The notes under the pieces are model-generated. The model was not told where the DNA came from and did no database searches. It worked only from the letters and a program-made list of their open reading frames with translations. Shown here piece after piece: positions 15,306 through 22,257 of a DNA stretch of 24,274 bases (positions are counted from its first letter, which is position 1; every line of letters begins with the position of its first letter). Both the position numbers and the translations under genes were made by a program. The DNA is from UBA5499 sp002426275. GTDB taxonomy: Bacteria; Bacillota; DTU084. The stretch is from the NCBI GenBank assembly GCA_937888735.1, contig CALASN010000085.1, positions 1 to 24,274 of the forward strand, in the 5' to 3' direction.

Positions 15306-15701
15306 ATGGAACAGCAGCAACGTTGGGATAAATTAAGCGAGGTTTTTTCTTTCTTCGCTGAGATCGGCAGGATGATCCTGGAAGCTTTGATTTTAGTCGC
15401 AGTGAATAAATTGTTGGTTAGGTGGTTTTCGATTACAGTTACCCAAGGGCTTGTGGTTTTATTAGTGCTCTATTTTTTTGCGCAAGTGCGGCATCTGTTT
15501 GCGCAGATCCAGGTTTACCAAAATCTCAGAGACTTTCTGGATCGGGTTGGCGACGGACCGGGGATCTGGGATGAATACGATGATGATTTTGAGGATGAGG
15601 ATGATGAGGAAGATCCCCAGGCCCCGCGCAGACACTTGACTCCCGTTTATCCATTCGCCGAACGTCGTAAACCGAATAATCACGATGGTGAAAAAAAATA
15701 G
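15306..15701 (+). CDS. Small membrane protein with acidic stretch, 131 aa
   Basis: I do not recognise this protein. The ATG at 15306 sits 5 nt after CGGAGGA, 16 nt after the addA stop; the frame is open upstream inside addA, but no better site exists there. It has two likely membrane helices (about residues 22-40 and 44-62) joined by a short loop. A soluble part follows with a strongly acidic run at residues 89-103 (DEYDDDFEDEDDEED), and the C-terminus is basic and hydrophilic. It is co-oriented with the add genes and may share their transcript, but nothing links it functionally. A role in membrane organisation or metal binding would be speculation. Confidence 0.7.
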   Translation: MEQQQRWDKLSEVFSFFAEIGRMILEALILVAVNKLLVRWFSITVTQGLVVLLVLYFFAQVRHLFAQIQVYQNLRDFLDRVGDGPGIWDEYDDDFEDEDDEEDPQAPRRHLTPVYPFAERRKPNNHDGEKK

Positions 15702-15777
15702 CCTGACGTTCAAGCAAAGGCTTGTATCATGACTCGACGAATGCCGAGAGGCCAGCATTTCAATAGGAGGTGCCCGC

Positions 15778-16776
15778 ATGAGACGCTTGCTGCTATCGTG
15801 TTTAGTCTGCTTGTTTGTCACAACCTCTGCGGCTGCTGAGAGTTTACGCGTTCCTGCAAGCGAGCTTCATAGCGTTGATGGGACTGTGATGTTTCCGCTG
15901 AGAAAGATCGCCGAGTCTCTGGGTTATGCGGTGAGCTATACTCCTTTGGAGGTAACGCTCTCTTCGGCCTCAAAGGTTTTGAAAATAAACAAGCAAGCCG
16001 GCATGCTGTACGATAACGGACATCATATGTATCTGCAGTCTGAACCGCAGCTGATTGAAAACGTATTGTACGCGCCCATAACTTTTCTTCAGGATCATTT
16101 GCGTCTTTCCCTGACGCCGAACCAGGGATATTATTCCATCAGCGCCAGAACCGAGAATCAGCTGGAGATCGTCAATCAGGCTGCGACGTTTGAGGATCCA
16201 TATCTAAAGATGGATCTGCAATTTCCCCGCTTGGAAGGTCTTGCACAGACAAAGCAGCTTAATTCCGCGATCCAAGCAAAGGTAACTTCCTTGGTGAAGA
16301 CCGCGCTGCAAGACAGGGAAGGGCTGATGGCAGGCAAAGAGAAGCCAAGGCATCAGTATGATTATTATTTAAATTACCTTGTGAAAAGGAATCAGGGCAA
16401 GCTGTTGAGCCTGCTGTTTGAGGATTATTACTTCACAGGCGGCGCGCATGGCATGGGCTATAAATTTAGCTATAATTTTAATCTGGCCACAGGTAGACAA
16501 TACAGCCTGGCAGATCTATTCTCCGACGGTGTGGACTATTTAGCGCTGCTCAATGGACAGATCCGCCGGCAAATCGCAGCCGATAAGCATATGGCAGATG
16601 CGTATCACTTTGATTCCATTGCTCCGGAACAAGTCTTCTATTTAACGGATAATGCGCTGGTAATTTGCTTCCAATCTTATGAGATTGGACCCTATTCAGA
16701 AGGGAAACCTGAATTTACGCTTCCCTTTTCGCAGCTTGAGTCTGCGTTAAGTCCGCAGTTGAAAGAGTTCCTATGA
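15778..16776 (+). CDS. Secreted copper-amine-oxidase-N-like/DUF4163-DUF3298 protein
   Basis: This 332-aa protein has a signal peptide (MRRLLLSCLVCLFVTTSAAA). Residues about 22-125 form a copper amine oxidase N-terminal-type domain (FPLRKIAESLGY, a VTLSS stretch, APITFLQDHL), a common cell-surface module in Firmicutes. Residues about 135-325 match the DUF4163/DUF3298 pair seen in the RsiV and PdaC families, including FTGGAHG, the segment NFNLATGRQYSLADLF, and a C-terminal LPFSQLE. RsiV binds lysozyme through this region, so a cell-wall sensing or envelope role is reasonable, but no anti-sigma helix is present here. The ATG follows AGGAGG by 7 nt. A terminator follows the stop. Confidence 0.85.
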   Translation: MRRLLLSCLVCLFVTTSAAAESLRVPASELHSVDGTVMFPLRKIAESLGYAVSYTPLEVTLSSASKVLKINKQAGMLYDNGHHMYLQSEPQLIENVLYAPITFLQDHLRLSLTPNQGYYSISARTENQLEIVNQAATFEDPYLKMDLQFPRLEGLAQTKQLNSAIQAKVTSLVKTALQDREGLMAGKEKPRHQYDYYLNYLVKRNQGKLLSLLFEDYYFTGGAHGMGYKFSYNFNLATGRQYSLADLFSDGVDYLALLNGQIRRQIAADKHMADAYHFDSIAPEQVFYLTDNALVICFQSYEIGPYSEGKPEFTLPFSQLESALSPQLKEFL

Positions 16777-16796
16777 GCCTTAAACTCAAGTTGTCA

Positions 16797-16832
16797 GTTC
16801 TCTCAAGCTGACCAGAGGGAACGTTTTGTTTC
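16797..16832 (+). terminator. Intrinsic terminator after the DUF3298 gene
   Basis: GTTCTCTC (16797-16804) pairs with GAGGGAAC (16815-16822), 8 bp with one G-T pair and a 10-nt loop, followed by a T-rich run GTTTTGTTT. The remaining sequence up to the tRNA promoter at 16925 holds nothing I can support. Confidence 0.65.
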
Positions 16833-16924
16833 GCCTTTTGCGGCGCGTAACATGACCGCCATAGATAGCTCACGCAAAGACCAAACTCTCAAGTCCGCGC
16901 AGTCCGGGCATGGCGGGTTGGGTA

Positions 16925-16953
16925 TTGACAAAGTTTCCTTCGCCTGATATACT
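16925..16953 (+). promoter_or_regulatory. Strong sigma-A promoter for the tRNA-Ser pair
   Basis: TTGACA (16925-16930), a 17-nt spacer and TATACT (16948-16953) are present, with an extended TG upstream of the -10 box. It lies 35 nt before the first tRNA-Ser. Confidence 0.85.
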
Positions 16954-16988
16954 CTTGCTATGAGATAACCCTCTGGTGCAAACCAGCT

Positions 16989-17076
16989 GGAGGGGTGTCC
17001 GAGTGGTTTAAGGAGCTGGTCTTGAAAACCAGTGACTCGAAAGAGCCGTGGGTTCGAATCCCACCCCCTCCGCCAA
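16989..17076 (+). tRNA. tRNA-Ser (anticodon TGA)
   Basis: The acceptor GGAGGGG pairs with CCCCTCC. The anticodon stem CTGGT/ACCAG holds the loop CTTGAAA with anticodon TGA, reading TCA. A long variable arm (type II), the T-arm GGGTTCGAATCCC, discriminator G and an encoded CCA are all seen. The first of two tandem serine tRNA genes. Confidence 0.95.
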
Positions 17077-17087
17077 GAAGCGAATTG

Positions 17088-17177
17088 GAGAGGTACCCAA
17101 GAGGCTTAAGGGGACGGTTTGCTAAATCGTTAGCAGGTGTAAGCCTGGCGCGGGTTCAAATCCCGCCCTCTCCGCCA
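17088..17177 (+). tRNA. tRNA-Ser (anticodon GCT)
   Basis: The acceptor GGAGAGG pairs with CCTCTCC. The anticodon stem ACGGT/ATCGT holds the loop TTGCTAA with anticodon GCT, reading AGC/AGT. A long variable arm, discriminator G and CCA end are present. It begins 11 nt after the first tRNA-Ser, so both come from one transcript. Confidence 0.95.
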
Positions 17178-17185
17178 GTATGATC

Positions 17186-17209
17186 AGCCCCGACAGGGGC
17201 TTCTTTTCT
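17186..17209 (+). terminator. Intrinsic terminator after tRNA-Ser pair
   Basis: AGCCCC (17186-17191) pairs with GGGGCT (17196-17201) around a GACA tetraloop, followed by the T-rich TCTTTTC. The stem is compact and GC-rich. Confidence 0.85.
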
Positions 17210-17243
17210 GAGTACGCCCAGACGAAGGGAGCGAGCGCTGAAG

Positions 17244-17516
17244 TTGGATTGGTCGTTATTGCTGAGGACTTTTGGTCTAATCTTCATCGCGGAGCTGGGA
17301 GACAAAACCCAGTTGTCGACGATGATGCTTTCGGCGCAGAGTAAATCTCCTTGGGTGGTTTTTGTAGGCGCGGCCTTGGCTCTGTCTTTGAACGCCGCCA
17401 TCGGCGCCATATTTGGAGATGCGATCACCAAAATAGTGCCAGCAAACGTCATTCAAAAAGGGGCAGGAGCTCTTTTCATCATCCTTGGAGCTTACCTTTT
17501 CTTCGGCCGGGGCTAA
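17244..17516 (+). CDS. TMEM165/GDT1-family membrane protein (single-motif, half size)
   Basis: This 90-aa protein begins with TTG at 17244, reading MDWSLLLRTFGLIF. No ATG exists in the frame, and the nearest purine-rich site (GAAGGGAG) is rather far upstream, so the start is the weakest part of this call. It has the family motif AELGDKTQ (Glu17, Gly19, Asp20, Lys21, Thr22) in the first helix and two more hydrophobic helices, ending in FFGRG. Full-length GDT1 members, thought to move Mn2+ or Ca2+, carry two such motif repeats; this one has a single repeat, as in known short bacterial forms that probably pair. It sits alone between tRNA genes, with no second half next to it. Confidence 0.85.
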   Translation: MDWSLLLRTFGLIFIAELGDKTQLSTMMLSAQSKSPWVVFVGAALALSLNAAIGAIFGDAITKIVPANVIQKGAGALFIILGAYLFFGRG

Positions 17517-17533
17517 AAAAATTTCTCGCACCC

Positions 17534-17562
17534 TTGCCAGAAAAGCACTTCTGTGTTATCAT
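17534..17562 (+). promoter_or_regulatory. Sigma-A promoter for tRNA-Arg
   Basis: TTGCCA (17534-17539), a 17-nt spacer and TATCAT (17557-17562) are present, 20 nt before the tRNA. Confidence 0.7.
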
Positions 17563-17582
17563 AATAAACGTTCACACGATAT

Positions 17583-17658
17583 GCGCCCGTGGCTCAGGGG
17601 ATAGAGCGACTGACTACGAATCAGTAGGCCGCAGGTTCAAATCCTGCCGGGCGCACCA
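17583..17658 (+). tRNA. tRNA-Arg (anticodon ACG)
   Basis: The acceptor GCGCCCG pairs with CGGGCGC. The D-arm is GCTC/GAGC. The anticodon stem ACTGA/TCAGT holds the loop CTACGAA with anticodon ACG, whose A34 is normally edited to inosine to read CGN. Discriminator A and the CCA end are encoded. Confidence 0.95.
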
Positions 17659-17669
17659 AACAGAATTTG

Positions 17670-17697
17670 AGAGGCGCAATGTTGCGGCTCTTTTTTT
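17670..17697 (+). terminator. Intrinsic terminator after tRNA-Arg
   Basis: GAGGCGCA (17671-17678) pairs with TGCGGCTC (17683-17690) with one internal G-G mismatch and a short loop, followed by seven T residues from 17691. Confidence 0.7.
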
Positions 17698-17813
17698 ATT
17701 TCTCTCCGAGCTTTTTGCGTGTTGACGAAAGCTCTGCCTGTGCGCAAGGAATGTTGGTTGCCTTTGAAAACGCGCTAAGAGCGACGAATTATAAGCGGGA
17801 GGATGAGCGCATC

Positions 17814-18590
17814 ATGCACAGCGATTCTGTGGTCATTGCTCAGGAAGCATGCATCGGTTGCGGGAACTGTTCGAAAGTCTGCGTTACGAACCGGATTTTT
17901 GTTTCCGGCGGGAAAGCTAAGTTGAAAAGCTCCACTTGTCTCGAATGCGGGCATTGCTATGCCGTCTGTCCGGCGGAGGCGATTTCTATGCCCTGGTATG
18001 ATACGGCGGATTGTCGGCAGCTGGGGAGTATGGAGAGCCTCGATTCGGCGCAGCTGTTGCTTGGCATGAAAAGCCGCCGTTCAATGCGGCATTTTCAGGA
18101 CAAAGCCGTGGAGCCGGAGAAACTGGCGCAAATCATTGAGGCCGGCCGCTATGCGCCCACCGCGAGAAACGCGCAGGAAGGCTCATACATCATTCTTCAG
18201 GAGCGCCTGGCTCAGGCGGAAGAGACGGTCGTTTCGCTGACTAGAAAGCTGCAGAGGTTTCTGGGGATTTTTTCAAGGACGATCAGAGACCAAGAGCTTG
18301 ACGATCATTTTTTCTTCAAAGGGGCGCCGCTGGCGATTCTAGTCTTGGGAAAGCAGGAAGTCGACGCCGCACTGGCTTCTTCCTACATGGAGCTGATGGC
18401 TGAGAGCCTAGGCCTTGGCGTTCTGTACAGCGGATTTTTTGTCCTCGCGCTAAAACGCAGCAGAAAGCTGCGTAAAATCGTCGGAATGGAGCGGGGCGAC
18501 AAAATCGTGACCTGCATGGTACTAGGCTATCCGGGTGTGAACTACAAACGAATCGCGCCGCGGAAAAAGCCTCGCCTCAAAGAGCGGTGA
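17814..18590 (+). CDS. Nitroreductase family protein with N-terminal 2x[4Fe-4S] ferredoxin domain
   Basis: This 258-aa protein starts at ATG 17814, with GGGAGGA about 10 nt upstream. The frame is open further left but runs into the tRNA-Arg terminator, so the longer start is rejected. Two ferredoxin cysteine clusters come first: Cys13, 16, 19 and 23, then Cys42, 45, 48 and 52. From about residue 80 a nitroreductase-type FMN domain follows (SRRSMRHFQDK, then EAGRYAPTARNAQ, later MELMAESLGLGV). Such fusions pass electrons from Fe-S clusters to flavin and reduce unknown organic substrates, typically in anaerobes. It is a single gene with no obvious partner; a convergent minus-strand operon follows. 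Confidence 0.9.
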   Translation: MHSDSVVIAQEACIGCGNCSKVCVTNRIFVSGGKAKLKSSTCLECGHCYAVCPAEAISMPWYDTADCRQLGSMESLDSAQLLLGMKSRRSMRHFQDKAVEPEKLAQIIEAGRYAPTARNAQEGSYIILQERLAQAEETVVSLTRKLQRFLGIFSRTIRDQELDDHFFFKGAPLAILVLGKQEVDAALASSYMELMAESLGLGVLYSGFFVLALKRSRKLRKIVGMERGDKIVTCMVLGYPGVNYKRIAPRKKPRLKER

Positions 18591-18635
18591 AGCCGCCGCC
18601 AGACGCCATGATTCTCTCGGCCTAGACAACGGATG

Positions 18636-18675
18636 AAAAAAAGTTTCCCTCAAACGATTGACAACTGAGGAAAAC
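18636..18675 (-). terminator. Strong intrinsic terminator of the epimerase/PHP operon
   Basis: On the minus strand GTTTTCCTCA (18675-18666) pairs with TGAGGGAAAC (18652-18643), 10 bp with one G-T pair and a 13-nt loop. It is followed by seven T residues (18642-18636). It lies 46 nt past the PHP gene stop. Confidence 0.88.
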
Positions 18676-18686
18676 CGATATAGAAT
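18658..18686 (+). promoter_or_regulatory. Promoter-like sequence inside the terminator region, pointing antisense to the PHP gene
   Basis: TTGACA (18658-18663), a 17-nt spacer and TAGAAT (18681-18686) match the consensus at 11 of 12 positions. The -35 falls in the loop of the minus-strand terminator. Any transcript would run into the 3' end of the PHP gene as antisense. No gene of its own follows. Confidence 0.35.
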
Positions 18687-18721
18687 ATTATTGTACTAGT
18701 TCACTCATACAGAATGCGGCT

Positions 18722-19741
18722 TTACTCCGGCAGGAGCCAGAATGGCTGGGACCATGCGCGCTGGCCTCTGTCATTTACTATTTCAACCCTGATGAATTGT
18801 TCAGTTCCAGTTGGTTGATAAGAGGCTGATCTCCCTTGACTCTCCCAAGCTATTTGCGGGGGCTTTGGGTAGCCAAGACCGGCGATGAAAATGATTTTTG
18901 CCTCTTCTGCCAAAGAGACATTTAGTAAATTGCCTTCTGTTGCATACTCTGCCAACGGACCCATTGTGGGATAGAAGGAACCTCGCTGCAAAGCCTGACG
19001 GATGGAAACAGAATCTAAACTCTGCGCTTTGATTTCCACCCAGCAATAGTTGTAGAAATCAGAAGAGTGAGCGTCGTCTCCTGCCGTAGCCCAGATGGCT
19101 TTTTGCGGTCCCAAGTAACTGATCAGCTCGTGCCATCGCAGCGTATCTTCCTGCGGATCCGAATGGCTGCTGCAGACTTCCATGCATTGAAGATTGGCCG
19201 ACAAACGCAGCAATTCCGCCATCGACCATTGTCCCGTGCTAAAGGAACCGGGCCAGGAGGGATGGGCTATAGTTACCAAACCGCCCATGGAGGTCATGTT
19301 CTGCAGCCGCTGGCCGAAGGAGAAGCCTCGCGCGTGCTTTTGTGAAAAAAGAACCACGGCGTGGGGCCCTAATGGCCAGAATGGCCTGGGAAAGGTATGC
19401 TCTTCGGCGGGAATGATCAATAATTCGGGGTCGTCACATAGATAATGATTCACCAGATCGTGATTCGTAATGGCCAAAACCCGGTAGCCGTTTTTCTTAT
19501 AAGAAGCCAGCGCCTCCTGACGACTCCACCTGCCGTCAAGCGAGAGATTGGTATGAAAATGCAGCTGAGCTCTGTAATAGGTACCTTCCTGTTGGTATGG
19601 GTCTGACAATCGAAAGGAGCTTTTGACAGAAACGACGGAAGCAGAAAGCTCCAGCTGCGGATCTTTTCTGTAAAAGATAGCCGTCGCCATGGCATATGGC
19701 AATTGGAACAATAAAACCAGTAATTGCCAGAGCTTTAGCAT
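18722..19741 (-). CDS. Membrane-anchored or secreted PHP-domain phosphoesterase-like protein
   Basis: The ATG at 19741 gives 339 aa and overlaps the epimerase stop (ATGCTAA); a TTG 15 nt earlier lacks a spaced ribosome site. The N-terminus (MLKLWQLLVLLFQLPYAMATAIF) is a hydrophobic segment, probably an uncleaved anchor or signal. The PHP metal motifs are in order: LHFHT (His61, His63), ITNHD, AEEHTF, TIAHPSW and GDDAHS. PHP domains bind two or three metals and hydrolyse phosphoesters in polymerases, histidinol phosphatases and nucleases. The C-terminal 80 residues look like a beta-rich appended domain. The gene follows the NAD-epimerase gene in one operon, so the substrate may be a sugar- or lipid-linked phosphate outside the cytoplasm; that is inference. 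Confidence 0.85.
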   Translation of the reverse strand: MLKLWQLLVLLFQLPYAMATAIFYRKDPQLELSASVVSVKSSFRLSDPYQQEGTYYRAQLHFHTNLSLDGRWSRQEALASYKKNGYRVLAITNHDLVNHYLCDDPELLIIPAEEHTFPRPFWPLGPHAVVLFSQKHARGFSFGQRLQNMTSMGGLVTIAHPSWPGSFSTGQWSMAELLRLSANLQCMEVCSSHSDPQEDTLRWHELISYLGPQKAIWATAGDDAHSSDFYNYCWVEIKAQSLDSVSIRQALQRGSFYPTMGPLAEYATEGNLLNVSLAEEAKIIFIAGLGYPKPPQIAWESQGRSASYQPTGTEQFIRVEIVNDRGQRAWSQPFWLLPE

Positions 19742-20664
19742 GGTATTAAGTGCCAATCCCCGAGCACTTCCTCTACAGTACTGTATTTAGTCGGGAGATT
19801 GAAAGTGTGACAGTTAACTGTTTGATAACGGAAATCCTTGTATTCCAGGCAAAATCGATCCCAGGGCGACATTTTAGCGCCCAAGACGGTTCCCAGTCTG
19901 TAAAGCCATTTAGGGCTGAATGTGATCTGCCAATGGGGATTATGGCCAAAGTATTTTGCGGTCCTGGTCACAAACTCGCGGAAGCTCAGAGGAGCGTTTC
20001 CCAACACGTAATTTGGCGCCGGGTTTTCCATTTGCAGCAAATGAGCCACGATGCGGGCAATATCCTGCGCATGGATGAAATGAAAAGCTGCATCAATGTT
20101 GAGATGTCCCAATAGCCTGCTATAACGCCGGGCCGCCGGCAATCCGGAGGACAGATGCGAGGCTGGGTGCTTGCTGTCACCGCCGAAAACTAGCGTGGGG
20201 AAAACAGTGACTGTTTTTTCAGCCACCGGACTTTGGCTGAGGCTGCGATAACAGTTATATTTAGATTTCACGTAATCCGTCCCTAAGCTCCCGGCCTCGG
20301 GAAGCAGGCGGTTGCCGTTTCCCAAGACGCTGGCTGTGGAAAAATAGATCACTCTTTTTATTCTAGAGGGAGAGAGCAGCGAAAACAATTTGTGGGTCCT
20401 TTGGACATTGATGCGCTCCGCAGCATCTCCCCCCCAGGAAGTGGCTGCGTGGATGCAAAAATCCATTTGAGAAAGCAGCTCCGCGTGGGAAGAGATATTT
20501 TCCAGGTCATCTGGTATCAAATGAACAGCAGGCAATGCCGCAGGCTCAAAACGCAGTTTCGCCGGATTGCGTACGATCATGTACAACTCGTAGTTGCCTG
20601 CCAGCTCGTCTAAAAGGTAATGGCCCACGCAGCCGGAAGCCCCAGTCAGAAAGAGTTTTTCCAA
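19735..20664 (-). CDS. NAD-dependent epimerase/dehydratase family protein (extended SDR)
   Basis: This 309-aa protein starts at TTG 20664, because ACGGAGG ends 8 nt upstream; an earlier in-frame GTG at 20691 has no such site. The Rossmann glycine motif TGASGCVG is at residues 7-14. The catalytic pair is Tyr and Lys in YVKSKY, and FHFIHAQDIARIV is the typical substrate-side helix of sugar-nucleotide and sterol-like SDRs. It probably acts on a nucleotide sugar or similar hydroxy/keto substrate with NAD(P). It overlaps the PHP gene by 7 nt, and the pair ends in the terminator at 18636. The exact substrate is not readable. Confidence 0.88.
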   Translation of the reverse strand: MEKLFLTGASGCVGHYLLDELAGNYELYMIVRNPAKLRFEPAALPAVHLIPDDLENISSHAELLSQMDFCIHAATSWGGDAAERINVQRTHKLFSLLSPSRIKRVIYFSTASVLGNGNRLLPEAGSLGTDYVKSKYNCYRSLSQSPVAEKTVTVFPTLVFGGDSKHPASHLSSGLPAARRYSRLLGHLNIDAAFHFIHAQDIARIVAHLLQMENPAPNYVLGNAPLSFREFVTRTAKYFGHNPHWQITFSPKWLYRLGTVLGAKMSPWDRFCLEYKDFRYQTVNCHTFNLPTKYSTVEEVLGDWHLIPC

Positions 20665-20691
20665 ATTAATAACCTCCGTTTGCTTATTCAC

Positions 20692-20937
20692 TTCTAATTT
20701 CGTGATCTATCTTCATTATCCTGCAGGAGGCATGATTTTCCTCTCCAAGAGAAATGCTCGGACTTCTAGTAAAAATTGCCAGGCTTTGTTCATAATTTAA
20801 ACATAATTTAGCACTATAATTACAAATAAGGATGTTGTTGGCGTGCAAAGAAATTTTTCCCACTTGAACAGTTTTCACGGTCCCTTTGCCTAATTAAAGT
20901 GGAGGCGTTTAATCTAAGATTGTTATGAGGTGAAACG
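20692..20937. other. AT-rich divergent intergenic region (246 bp)
   Basis: This gap separates the epimerase operon from the TolC operon. It is AT-rich around 20780-20880. It holds TATAAT at 20815-20820 on the plus strand and no convincing gene. The strong SD-like AGGAGG at 20725-20730 is only 1 nt from an ATG and opens just a 22-codon frame, so it is not called. Confidence 0.5.
20815..20820 (+). promoter_or_regulatory. Putative -10 box (TATAAT) upstream of TolC operon
   Basis: A perfect TATAAT lies 118 nt upstream of the TolC-family start. No good -35 at 17 nt is visible. The long 5' leader could carry regulation, but I see no clear hairpin switch. Confidence 0.35.
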
Positions 20938-22257
20938 ATGAGGACAGTAAAAACCGCATGCCTGGCACTTTGCTTAACTTTTGCCTTTTTGGCTAACTTC
21001 GCGTCTGCGGATGAGGTGAGCATCTCTCTGAGCGAAGCCCAGAAGCTGGCGCAAGAACAAAATCAGGGCTTGAAAATCGCTCAGGATCAGTATCAGACAA
21101 GTCAAGCGCGAGTGCAGCAAAGCCAAGCCAAAAATTCACCGCAAATCGGGCTCAGTCTCAAGCCGAGCACTGGGATTGGCCCTGGCAGCTCGCTGCGGGC
21201 CCAATTTGGGCTTGATTTTACTAAGGCGCTTCCCGGCTCCAGCGCTTTGGCTGTAGCGGACAAAACCAATCAGCTTGACCGACAGATAGCTGACCGGGCA
21301 CTGGCAGAAGCTCGCCGTGAACTTATGCTGCAGGTGGAAACGGCCTATTTTAACCTTTTGAAAGCAGAGCAGATCCTGGTGGCAAGAGATGAAAATTTGA
21401 AAAGGTCAGAATTGCAGCTTAAGACTTCTCAGCTGCAGGAAAAAGCCGGAACAGGAACGAAACTAGACGTGATGCAGATGCAGGTGGCCCTATCCGAAAG
21501 CAAGCAAAGCCATCTGGAGGCGCAGAACAGTGTGCGCAAGACCAGCGCGGCGCTGGCGATTTTGCTCGGACTGCCTTCCGACGCAGAGATCAAAGTCAGC
21601 AAACCTGAGCTGAAAATCCAAATACCTTCTCTTGACGAAGCGCTGACCTTATTGAACAACAGAAGCGAAGTTTTGGATCAGCAGGCGGCGATAGAAAAGG
21701 CCCAGCTGGCTGTGGGGGAGGCAGAAAGGCAAAAAGAGATGGAGCTTTCCTTTTTCGGCAGCCTCAGCCAAGAAAAAGGGGATCTAACCTTGAACCTGAG
21801 TAGGCAAAACGTCGGGGCAAATCTTTCTTTGGATCCTCTGCAGGAAACAAACGTCAGCTCCGGCTGGCAGGTTGGCGTGCAAGCGAGTTGGGACTTGGTT
21901 GACGGAGGCGTTAAGGATGCTGCCATTGCCGAGACGCAGTTCCAGCTGAGCGGCGAAAAAGGACGGCTAACGCAGCTGATGACCCAGCTGGAACAGGAGA
22001 TCCGAGCCCTTTATTGGGATCTGGAAGCGCTCCAGGCTAGGGTAAAAACGGCAGAGGATAACTTGAGTACTTCTAAGGAAGCGTGGAACGCTGCTAAAAT
22101 GAAATTTGAGTACGGCTCCGGCAGCGCCAGCGAGGTGGTTGATTTCGAAGTAGCTCTTACTGAGGCGGAAACCGGATTAATAAATGCCAACTTCGATTAT
22201 TTATTGCAGCAACGTCAGCTGCTGTTTAATCTTTGCCTGGAGGAGGAAACATTGTGA
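20938..22257 (+). CDS. TolC-family outer membrane efflux protein
   Basis: This 439-aa protein has a signal peptide (MRTVKTACLALCLTFAFLAN, cleaved around ASA-DE). It shows the repeated-helix layout of TolC: SLSEAQKLAQEQNQGLK at the start of the mature chain, long coiled-coil helices, VETAYFNLLKAEQ, and a second-half repeat with VQASWDLVDGG, IRALYWDLEALQ and KFEYGSGSASEVVD. TolC proteins form trimeric outer-membrane and periplasmic channels that export drugs, proteins or small molecules. The ATG follows GAGGTG. The stop overlaps the HlyD-type gene start (GTGA at 22254-22257). Presence of a TolC homolog suggests an outer membrane, or a TolC-like protein in a monoderm. Confidence 0.9.
   Translation: MRTVKTACLALCLTFAFLANFASADEVSISLSEAQKLAQEQNQGLKIAQDQYQTSQARVQQSQAKNSPQIGLSLKPSTGIGPGSSLRAQFGLDFTKALPGSSALAVADKTNQLDRQIADRALAEARRELMLQVETAYFNLLKAEQILVARDENLKRSELQLKTSQLQEKAGTGTKLDVMQMQVALSESKQSHLEAQNSVRKTSAALAILLGLPSDAEIKVSKPELKIQIPSLDEALTLLNNRSEVLDQQAAIEKAQLAVGEAERQKEMELSFFGSLSQEKGDLTLNLSRQNVGANLSLDPLQETNVSSGWQVGVQASWDLVDGGVKDAAIAETQFQLSGEKGRLTQLMTQLEQEIRALYWDLEALQARVKTAEDNLSTSKEAWNAAKMKFEYGSGSASEVVDFEVALTEAETGLINANFDYLLQQRQLLFNLCLEEETL

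Noticed and set aside
15711..15724. Small hairpin CAAGC/GCTTG after the membrane protein gene
   Set aside because: The stem is only 5 bp and no T-tract follows, so it is not a convincing terminator.
17667..17813. In-frame extension of the nitroreductase gene to an upstream start at 17667
   Set aside because: It would begin inside the tRNA-Arg terminator and adds no ferredoxin residues; the ATG at 17814 has a better ribosome site.
20725..20800. SD-led 22-codon frame (AGGAGG then ATG at 20732) in the epimerase/TolC gap
   Set aside because: The ribosome site is only 1 nt from the ATG and the frame stops after 22 codons with no recognisable peptide.
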